Assembly (NCBI GenBank): GCA_018398765.1
Contig: JAHBMJ010004928.1
Location: 51,248 to 75,852, forward strand
Length of the DNA: 24,605 nucleotides
DNA from: Chromera velia
Taxonomy: Eukaryota; Sar; Chromeraceae
Reading direction: 5' to 3'
The notes beneath the pieces are model-generated. The model did no database searches. It was not told the DNA's origin and worked only from the letters and a program-made list of their open reading frames with translations. How positions within the stretch are numbered: the stretch's first letter is position 1; each line of letters opens with the position of its first letter. The position numbers and the translations under genes are program-made. Of the stretch, positions 22,301 through 24,605 are shown in pieces.

Positions 22301-22383
22301 TAAGAGGGAGTATTGATGAGCCCCAGTCTTACTTGGAAGAGAAGCGCAGGGGCAGGAACTTGAAGGAAAAATACAGCAGCTAG
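109..22383 (+). CDS. Giant multi-exon gene, protein of unknown family (27 exons, 5' end outside window)
   Basis: I do not recognise the family. The gene was assembled by eye from open stretches bounded by AG acceptors and GT donors. Reading phase is preserved at every exon junction except exon 23 to 24, which argues for a single transcript. Visible coding length is about 10.6 kb (about 3,540 residues), ending at TAG 22381-22383. An acceptor at 108 shows that more exons lie upstream. Residues 1-360 are helical and coiled-coil-like. They are followed by a Gly linker, further helices with an Arg/Glu-rich stretch, a lysine run and two helical blocks (exons 20-22). About 2,100 low-complexity, probably disordered residues follow (exons 26-27). 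No signal peptide, membrane segment or catalytic motif is visible. A scaffold or cytoskeletal role is inference from composition only. The start resembles the armadillo-like FH3 of formins weakly, but the FH2 GNxxN-type hallmark is absent. It could be two genes joined in error, although I see no promoter or poly(A) break inside. Confidence 0.7.
642..766 (+). CDS. Exon 2: helical segment
   Basis: The acceptor is attgcag ending at 641 and the donor gtccga is at 767. Two bases complete the codon begun in exon 1 (GCC, Ala), then 41 codons follow and the exon ends in phase 0. The residues form amphipathic helices (for example [20 protein letters not shown]). The following intron, 767-1252, holds nothing I can interpret. 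Confidence 0.7.
1253..1374 (+). CDS. Exon 3: helical segment
   Basis: The acceptor gatctgcag ends at 1252 and the donor gtcagt is at 1375. The phase-0 start matches exon 2, and the exon ends with two bases of an Arg codon. It encodes [13 protein letters not shown], a short Gly/Ser/Pro loop, then a basic amphipathic helix ending LRRSLR. The next intron is the long CTGT-repeat intron. Confidence 0.75.
1505..2055. repeat. CTGT tetranucleotide array with 180-base higher-order duplication (intron 3)
   Basis: About 550 bases of (CTGT)n interrupted by CTCT, CGGT, CCTG, GTGT and CGAT variants. Bases 1662-1830 and 1842-2010 are identical (169 bases at 180-base spacing), so a block containing the variants was duplicated as a unit; both copies are followed by a cgatcgg variant, with one extra CTGT in the second. 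The unit has no stop codon in any frame, so long Leu-Ser-Val-Cys or Thr-Asp-Arg-Gln open frames here are artefacts. It lies in the intron 1375-2719; the remaining intron sequence, 2056-2719, shows no gene. Confidence 0.95.
2720..2810 (+). CDS. Exon 4: helical segment
   Basis: The acceptor tttgcag ends at 2719 and the donor gtagga is at 2811. One base completes the Arg codon split from exon 3, then 30 codons follow in phase. It encodes [19 protein letters not shown] followed by a basic helix ending in FERLK. The reading frame stays open through the following intron to 3362 because the repeats there lack stops. Confidence 0.75.
2990..3330. repeat. Composite CTTT/CTTC then CGGT/CTGT array (intron 4)
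   Basis: Pyrimidine tract of (CTTT)n and (CTTC)n to about 3160, then (CTGTCGGT)n-type repeats to about 3272, fading into TTTG/CTTT variants. It lies in the intron 2811-3716. The remainder of that intron (3331-3716) shows no gene or RNA I can support. Confidence 0.92.
3717..3773 (+). CDS. Exon 5: short coiled-coil segment
   Basis: The acceptor ttccgcag ends at 3716 and the donor gtgggt is at 3774. It is 19 codons, phase 0 at both ends, encoding [19 protein letters not shown] with coiled-coil-like spacing. The following intron (3774-4083) contains a G-rich start and a TGCATGCATGCATG run near 3950 but no gene. Confidence 0.7.
4084..4125 (+). CDS. Exon 6: short coiled-coil segment
   Basis: The acceptor tgtacag ends at 4083 and the donor gtgagt is at 4126. 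It is 14 codons, phase 0 at both ends ([14 protein letters not shown]), and continues the heptad-like pattern of exon 5. Small size lowers certainty, but the splice signals and phase fit. Confidence 0.65.
4156..4217. repeat. GT/GTAT dinucleotide repeat (intron 6)
   Basis: A (GT)n run with GTAT variants inside the intron 4126-4452. The rest of that intron is unremarkable. Confidence 0.9.
4453..4590 (+). CDS. Exon 7: coiled-coil segment
   Basis: The acceptor tttctgcag ends at 4452 and the donor gtcggt is at 4591. It is 46 codons, phase 0 at both ends. It starts [20 protein letters not shown], a charged helix, and ends in a less helical [13 protein letters not shown]. Confidence 0.75.
4772..4806. 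repeat. GT dinucleotide repeat (intron 7)
   Basis: An uninterrupted (GT)n run in the intron 4591-5149. It is preceded by a pyrimidine-rich stretch (about 4630-4740). No coding or RNA feature is seen in the rest of the intron. Confidence 0.9.
5150..5223 (+). CDS. Exon 8: coiled-coil segment
   Basis: The acceptor ctcatgcag ends at 5149 and the donor gtgagt is at 5224. It is 24 codons plus two carried bases and encodes [20 protein letters not shown] and on. The next intron (5224-5602) is pyrimidine-rich with nothing further seen. Confidence 0.75.
5603..5663 (+). CDS. Exon 9: helical segment
   Basis: The acceptor gtttgcag ends at 5602 and the donor gtcagg is at 5664. One base completes the Ser codon from exon 8, then 20 codons ([20 protein letters not shown]) end in phase 0. 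The next intron (5664-6000) holds a few GCAG repeats near 5690 and nothing else supported. Confidence 0.75.
6001..6045 (+). CDS. Exon 10: short helical segment
   Basis: The acceptor ctgcatgcag ends at 6000 and the donor gtgggc is at 6046. It is 15 codons in phase 0 ([15 protein letters not shown]). It is short but has good splice signals. Confidence 0.65.
6191..6238. repeat. GGAA repeat (intron 10)
   Basis: A purine (GAAG)n tract in the intron 6046-6459. A G-run lies at about 6074-6084. The rest of the intron is without a recognisable feature. Confidence 0.9.
6460..6489 (+). CDS. Exon 11: micro-exon
   Basis: The acceptor cttttgcag ends at 6459 and the donor gtgagt is at 6490. It is only 10 codons ([10 protein letters not shown]), phase 0 at both ends. 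The strong flanking signals and preserved frame support it, but an exon this small needs transcript evidence. Confidence 0.55.
6713..6787 (+). CDS. Exon 12: basic helix (3' end ambiguous)
   Basis: The acceptor gagtgcag ends at 6712. The donor could be gtcacc at 6788 (25 codons) or gtccgt at 6821 (36 codons); both keep phase 0. The residues are strongly basic and helical ([16 protein letters not shown]). The longer form would add a hydrophobic [11 protein letters not shown]. The shorter end is given. Confidence 0.6.
7064..7336 (+). CDS. Exon 13: basic helix, Gly linker, helix
   Basis: The acceptor tgtgcag ends at 7063 and the donor gtccgg is at 7337. It is 91 codons in phase 0. It encodes [19 protein letters not shown], an IQ-like basic helix without the exact IQ consensus. 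An acidic/Ser/Thr stretch follows, then a Gly-rich linker over a long G-run (7209-7236), then [21 protein letters not shown] (GGCA)n run follows the donor directly. Confidence 0.75.
7340..7371. repeat. GGCA repeat (intron 13)
   Basis: About eight GGCA units starting three bases after the donor of exon 13. The rest of the intron 7337-7652 is unremarkable. Confidence 0.9.
7653..7805 (+). CDS. Exon 14: helical/extended segment
   Basis: The acceptor ttgtgcag ends at 7652 and the donor gtgaga is at 7806. It is 51 codons in phase 0: a Pro-containing start, a charged helix ([15 protein letters not shown]) and a beta-like end ([18 protein letters not shown]). The next intron (7806-8180) shows no feature. 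Confidence 0.75.
8181..8231 (+). CDS. Exon 15: short helical segment
   Basis: The acceptor gcgtgcag ends at 8180 and the donor gtgagc is at 8232. It is 17 codons in phase 0 ([17 protein letters not shown]). The next intron (8232-8712) holds no recognised feature. Confidence 0.7.
8713..8904 (+). CDS. Exon 16: helix with Arg/Glu-rich stretch
   Basis: The acceptor gctgcag ends at 8712 and the donor gtaagt is at 8905. It is 64 codons in phase 0. The second half (8818-8904) is almost entirely Arg, Glu and Ala ([18 protein letters not shown]), typical of a coiled coil or single stable alpha helix. Confidence 0.8.
9192..9296. repeat. CA dinucleotide and ACGA repeat (intron 16)
   Basis: A C-run, a (CA)n stretch with small variants and (ACGA)n at the end, inside the intron 8905-9363. 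The frame of exon 17 stays open upstream across it. The remainder of the intron shows nothing else. Confidence 0.9.
9364..9499 (+). CDS. Exon 17: acidic segment
   Basis: The acceptor ttttgcag ends at 9363 and the donor gtgagt is at 9500. It is 45 codons plus one base. It contains an acidic run ([12 protein letters not shown]) that could be a casein kinase 2-type target, then a basic end. The next intron (9500-9881) is pyrimidine-rich without further features. Confidence 0.75.
9882..9977 (+). CDS. Exon 18: charged helix
   Basis: The acceptor acatgcag ends at 9881 and the donor gtcagt is at 9978. Two bases complete a Gly codon from exon 17, 31 codons follow (ending [14 protein letters not shown]), and one base is carried over. 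The next intron (9978-10545) has short GGAA and CCCT runs but no gene I can support. Confidence 0.75.
10546..10987 (+). CDS. Exon 19: basic then coiled-coil segment
   Basis: The acceptor ttcattcag ends at 10545 and the donor gtcaga is at 10988. Two bases complete an Ile codon. The next codon is an ATG (10548), but the upstream phase match favours an internal exon. It is 146 codons: a basic low-complexity start with an RRNSF phosphosite-like motif, an acidic stretch, then a long Glu/Lys/Arg/Ala coiled coil (10770-10970). Intron 10988-11289 contains a short out-of-frame open stretch only. Confidence 0.75.
11290..11709 (+). CDS. Exon 20: globular-looking helical block with lysine run
   Basis: The acceptor gtcttgcag ends at 11289 and the donor gtccgt is at 11710. 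One base completes a Trp codon, 139 codons follow, and two bases are carried. It begins [19 protein letters not shown], then has an eight-lysine run (about 11416-11440), then several helices ([19 protein letters not shown]). The mixed hydrophobic composition suggests a folded domain that I cannot name. The frame stays open into the purine-rich intron to 11977. Confidence 0.75.
11722..12149. repeat. Long polypurine GGAA/GAAA/AAAC tract (intron 20)
   Basis: About 430 bases almost free of pyrimidines on the coding strand up to about 11965: (GGAA)n, (GAAA)n, then AAAT, GAAC and AAAC variants. It fills most of the intron 11710-12230. It is the opposite strand polarity to the CTTT tracts of introns 4 and 26. 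Confidence 0.92.
12231..12684 (+). CDS. Exon 21: helical block
   Basis: The acceptor cttgttgcag ends at 12230 and the donor gtatgt is at 12685. One base completes a Lys codon, 151 codons follow and the exon ends in phase 0. It starts with a charged coil ([20 protein letters not shown]). An [14 protein letters not shown] segment (RRLS, a PKA-like site) and helices rich in Leu/Ile follow ([18 protein letters not shown]; later [16 protein letters not shown]). No family was recognised. Confidence 0.8.
12781..12800. repeat. ATCG repeat (intron 21)
   Basis: Four to five tandem ATCG units in the intron 12685-13189. Each unit is self-complementary, so the run is palindromic. The rest of the intron shows nothing else. 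Confidence 0.85.
13190..13651 (+). CDS. Exon 22: coiled-coil block
   Basis: The acceptor gatgtgcag ends at 13189 and the donor gtacgt is at 13652. It is 154 codons, phase 0 at both ends. A long helix carries the first half ([20 protein letters not shown], then [20 protein letters not shown]). A Gly/Asp-rich loop follows, then [17 protein letters not shown] and a Ser/Pro-rich end. Intron 13652-14086 holds no recognised feature. Confidence 0.8.
14087..14190 (+). CDS. Exon 23: basic segment (3' end unresolved)
   Basis: The acceptor gtgagcag ends at 14086 (an overlapping GAGCAG gives a possible alternative three bases earlier) and phase 0 matches exon 22. It encodes [20 protein letters not shown] and LDVDEQDSG. 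The best-looking donor, gtcagt at 14191, leaves a phase that does not join exon 24 without a stop, so the true 3' end is uncertain. Confidence 0.55.
14298..14404 (+). CDS. Exon 24: short helical segment (5' end unresolved)
   Basis: The donor gtaagc is at 14405, and the two carried bases (AA) join exon 25 cleanly as Lys. The frame encodes [20 protein letters not shown] and [13 protein letters not shown]. The acceptor could be tccttctgag (ends 14297) or a site a little upstream (14272-14274). None joins the favoured exon 23 donor in frame. Confidence 0.5.
14598..14916 (+). CDS. Exon 25: Ser-rich and acidic segment
   Basis: The acceptor gcctgcag ends at 14597 and the donor gtcagt is at 14917. 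One base completes Lys, then 106 codons end in phase 0. It is low-complexity Ser/Glu-rich sequence ([20 protein letters not shown]), an acidic [20 protein letters not shown], and a short helix at the end ([13 protein letters not shown]). G-runs follow the donor. Intron 14917-15389 has GGAT/GGTA-like degenerate repeats and no gene. Confidence 0.8.
15390..19142 (+). CDS. Exon 26: 1,251-codon low-complexity, probably disordered segment
   Basis: The acceptor ctctcgcag ends at 15389 and the donor gtgggt is at 19143, phase 0 at both ends. Very rich in Ser, Arg, Lys, Gln and Glu. Visible sub-regions: a basic start ([20 protein letters not shown]); a short helical stretch ([20 protein letters not shown]); an RS-like stretch at about 16610-16710 ([20 protein letters not shown]); an acidic patch at about 17770-17830 ([19 protein letters not shown]); and three RRKS sites at 18447-18524. 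Many SP/TP sites suggest proline-directed phosphorylation (inference). No fold or family was recognised. The frame stays open to 19544 through the next intron, so intron retention would append a Phe/Leu/Ser-rich tail. Confidence 0.85.
19149..19442. repeat. CTTT / CTGT composite array (intron 26)
   Basis: (CTTT)n with T-runs, a (CTGT)n core at 19261-19292, then CTTT/CGTT repeats. It lies in the intron 19143-19800, directly after the donor. It has the same CTTT-then-CTGT order as the array in intron 4. The rest of the intron, 19443-19800, shows no gene. Confidence 0.93.
19801..22383 (+). CDS. Exon 27: terminal 860-codon low-complexity exon with stop
   Basis: The acceptor gcatgcag ends at 19800 in phase 0 and the stop TAG is at 22381-22383. 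The sequence is rich in Gly, Ser, Arg, Pro and Thr. A poly-Ala run (about 20214-20250, [15 protein letters not shown]) is coded by GCA/GCT/GCG. Proline-rich motifs include [11 protein letters not shown] near 20960. A charged helix lies near 22065-22125. The C-terminus returns to a basic helical character ([20 protein letters not shown] and on to KEKYSS). CAGCAG at the acceptor allows a one-Gln splice alternative. Confidence 0.85.
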   Translation, partial: QESVRSSCNGDSRASSAARRMTAQPGQGGADRDHAARTIHSSGRDRTRQTGPVSQLSLSELVAADQGEHSDTPSGVQPRVCNRQVEGDGDFPSGSQTFINLAPFAASQTGGFRPFGSSGGSPSLRTTRLRQTLSQTQRAAAAAAAATAAEKAMISPEALTRSWGFLTHRSAADPSARPPPTARAPGEEESAPHPSGFSRSPRGRDGRSPRTSTDRGGTNRAGVTSSLPPSDRAPVLMRSPARGPGAHRAGRIQTFYVDTRNEWGGRENQGRSQGETETSFPALPMGRAVAFPENPSATLPSLAPRGGEFNRWRSGRHRSPGGAASGSLRSSEIDDRPGDKEKNERGDGISSSSGGEEKKEPLACPVDAIPVSRSQQAPSFSPIRFPLTPQPPSPHARQSPGEKTSATSHRTNAIHERGAPRMAATVAQWRRTNRTATERLRGNKLQTGEFQTTRKQNTMPTSGEKRVPTASYSHGFKLKFEPTQSQSQPLPSHRSALREGWNDAQEGRGEPPDGAGGGAAEEGISKRGEEVRGGNANKHAQQGTFRKQERETDPDSLSTYANPLRPHRVPPGLVSGRDRHLASPVSSSRLGGGGGVSGIREEEEAGERGDETQREKLRYSPHASNTKPEKIPNPRTDMPTSPRSAHSGACVEEGTGIPASNVPTEGKVVDEGLSLLTVTSGQRGRLPSLPPLHPPGSLSASLSLPISSRTDISGPHGTNSKDRGQPVDATLSKLTAVLPIISSGRGASEKQATVATERERERQKENIRKQRDHPEEGGSGLEGPTGNPPKSLSDSHPQALYAEKVHTTATAGGHQKVRLQRLQALRQMKRQSEIRGSIDEPQSYLEEKRRGRNLKEKYSS

Positions 22384-22800
22384 ACACGACGACCGCCTGT
22401 GCGACCAATCAGTCAGAGAGATAGATGCACATCTGGCCGTGCTGTGTCGTTCCCTTCAAGTCCGGAGGCGATTTGGACCTGCAGTACATGCAGAGACGCC
22501 ATTTTCGATTGGCCTTACCTGCCTGTGTGCGTGCATGCATGTGTGCGTGTGTGTATGTGTGTGTGTGGTCCGTCTGTTGGCCTGTTTCTTTTTCTCTCTC
22601 TAAACCCCCCTGGGCGCCCTGCGAGCGAACGAAGGAGGTTGTAAAAAATTCAGTGCGTAGGCGATCAAAGCAGCCAGTGAGTGACGCGCGGTCTGGCAGG
22701 CAGTGCCAGGAAGGATGAATGAAGAAGGAAGGAATGGACTAGTCAGTGTAAAAAGACACACGATGCAGTGTGGAACCAACAGACATGACCCGCTGGCTTC
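22384..22800. other. 3' flank of the giant gene, no further gene
   Basis: Presumed 3' UTR and intergenic DNA. A (GT)n-type run lies at 22523-22567. A TGTAA at about 22639 and A-runs are present, but I see no poly(A) signal I would commit to. Confidence 0.5.
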
Positions 22801-22982
22801 CTTTCGTTTCCGTTGTAAGGGTTCCACGCATTCAAATTTTAGAAAGACTTTTTCGTAGACTGATTCAAAGTTTTTTATTTTCTCCCGATTTTTCGTGGCT
22901 TTCCAGAAAAAAGGATTGGATTTGAAAGTATGAAGGTCCAAACAATTGTACAAGAATGTTTTTTCCCTGTATGATTGAAAAT

Positions 22983-23019
22983 CACTGTCCAATACTGCTA
23001 GCGGTACTGTCGGACAGTG
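22983..23019. repeat. Nested inverted repeat
   Basis: CACTGTCC (22983-22990) is matched by GGACAGTG (23012-23019). Inside the right arm, ACTGTC-G-GACAGT (23006-23018) is itself a palindrome. Confidence 0.6.
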
Positions 23020-23223
23020 TTTCTGTTGATACAGGTCAACAATTTTAAAGTCTATTATAGTAAATTAAAGATAAGCCCTTTCTATTGCCCATCAAAATTT
23101 TTTTTAATGATTTGAGTGACTATTAACTAGACTATTCAGCAAGCTTTTACATGGTCTTGCTAGCTGTTCAAGTTGTGTAGATTATACTTGGACTTTCAAA
23201 TTAAGAGTTACCCGAATAGCACA

Positions 23224-23300
23224 GTAACTTTAGGGTTCAGGACCCCCTAAAGTTACCTTACTTTAGTAACTTTGAGAGTTGCCCTAAAGTTACTAAAGTA
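23224..23300. repeat. Two adjacent perfect hairpins built from one GTAACTTT motif
   Basis: GTAACTTTAGGG (23224-23235) pairs with CCCTAAAGTTAC (23245-23256) across a 9-base loop. TACTTTAGTAACTTT (23259-23273) pairs with AAAGTTACTAAAGTA (23286-23300) across 12 bases. CCCTAAAGTTAC also recurs at 23283-23294, so alternative pairings exist. Confidence 0.85.
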
Positions 23301-23546
23301 TAATAGAAAGGTTCTGCTATCATAGTGAAACTAGTATGTACACAGTTTTTTTCACTAGTGTAACACTGTTTTAAAATGTTTTCTCTGCTTCAGACATCCA
23401 GCAAAATGATTTAAAGCTATCAGTTTAAGAAAATAGACTAATACCATCACTTTAGAGACTTTTTTGAAGTTATTGCATAAGTCATCGTGCGTCATTGCGA
23501 GAAAATTCAGTAAAAAATTGAGACCAACTATGATGTTTAACTGTCA

Positions 23547-23635
23547 CAGACAGATAGAGTCTCACAGACAGACAAACAGACAGACAGACAGACGTACAGA
23601 CAGACAGACAGACAGACAAACATACAGACTCTATC
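23547..23635. repeat. CAGA array flanked by a 10-base inverted repeat
   Basis: The (CAGA)n array lies between GATAGAGTCT (23553-23562) and AGACTCTATC (23626-23635), which are exact reverse complements. A T-run follows. Confidence 0.85.
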
Positions 23636-23680
23636 ATCTTTTTTTCACTTTACTTTTTCCAAATCACCTCTTTTCTTTCT

Positions 23681-23816
23681 GACAGACAAATAGATAAGTA
23701 GGCATGCAAACAGACCGGCAGACAGACAAACAGACAGTTATAGACAGTTTAAGATAGACAAACAGACAGACACACAAACAAATAGACAGACAAACAGACA
23801 GACAGACAGGCTCTAT
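23681..23816. repeat. Second CAGA array, degenerate
   Basis: (CAGA)n with CAAA/TAGA variants. Like the first array it ends in CTCTAT (23811-23816) followed by G and a T-run. Confidence 0.85.
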
Positions 23817-24025
23817 GTTTTTTCTTCTTCTCCCTTCTCGTTACATTGCGATATGTAGTTGTTTGCTCTAGCCGGAGTTGATCGCCCGAGCTAATCATGC
23901 TGTAATAAATTAAGTCAAAGAGTAAGATTATCCTGAAAGCGTCTTTCCAGTCATACACTAAGTTGAGTACTAAGCTTGCATTCAAGTCCGTCCATGCCTA
24001 TGTCGTTCTATGGGCGCGCCCCTAA

Positions 24026-24605
<580 letters not shown>

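Larger units (their letters stand above)
22801..24025. other. AT-rich island without a gene, containing inverted repeats
   Basis: Base composition changes sharply from the GC-balanced gene to AT-rich DNA with T- and A-runs. No reading frame of coding character is seen. It holds hairpin-forming repeats (22983-23019, 23224-23300) and two CAGA arrays. It could be an old non-coding mobile element or intergenic DNA, but I found no terminal inverted repeats or target duplication around the whole block. Confidence 0.5.

Noticed and set aside
23547-23816. CAGA arrays as a CRISPR-like array
   Set aside because: Units are four bases with no spacers; an ordinary microsatellite.

Overview
The window looks like nuclear DNA of a protist with intron-rich genes. 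Introns are GT-AG, mostly 300 to 700 bases, with polypyrimidine tracts before tgcag-type acceptors. The stop codons used fit the standard code, and the DNA is loaded with tetranucleotide repeats (CTGT, CTTT, GGAA). A chromerid-like alveolate such as Chromera is my best guess. It rests on overall style only, and no marker gene confirms it.

From position 1 (or 109) to 22383 almost everything belongs to one very large plus-strand gene whose 5' end lies outside the window. I could chain 27 exons. Reading phase is consistent at every junction except one (exon 23 to exon 24, 14087-14404). The visible coding part is about 10.6 kb, roughly 3,540 residues, ending at a TAG at 22381-22383. The protein has two contrasting halves. 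Exons 1-25 are short and code for helical, charged, coiled-coil-rich sequence, including an Arg/Glu-rich helix in exon 16 and two more globular-looking blocks in exons 20 and 21-22. Exons 26 (3.75 kb) and 27 (2.6 kb) code for long low-complexity sequence rich in Ser, Arg, Lys, Gly and Pro, with an RS-like stretch, an acidic patch, three RRKS sites and a poly-Ala run. I cannot assign the protein to a known family. The N-terminal exons faintly recall the armadillo-like FH3 region of formins, but I see no FH2 signature.

The introns carry most of the repeats: a 550-base CTGT array with a 180-base higher-order duplication (intron 3), CTTT-then-CTGT composites (introns 4 and 26), GT/CA runs (introns 6, 7 and 16), and a purine-only tract of about 430 bases on the coding strand (intron 20).

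After the stop codon comes about 400 bases of ordinary flank. From about 22800 to 24025 follows a clearly AT-rich stretch with no convincing gene but with clustered inverted repeats and two CAGA arrays. The last 580 bases are the left end of an LTR retrotransposon fossil (short LTR, primer binding site, start of gag), cut by the window edge. I found no tRNA, rRNA, CRISPR array, bacterial-type operon or recognisable new system. The most interesting items are the unclassified giant protein, the repeat-bearing introns that stay open in the exon frame, and the hairpin-rich AT island.
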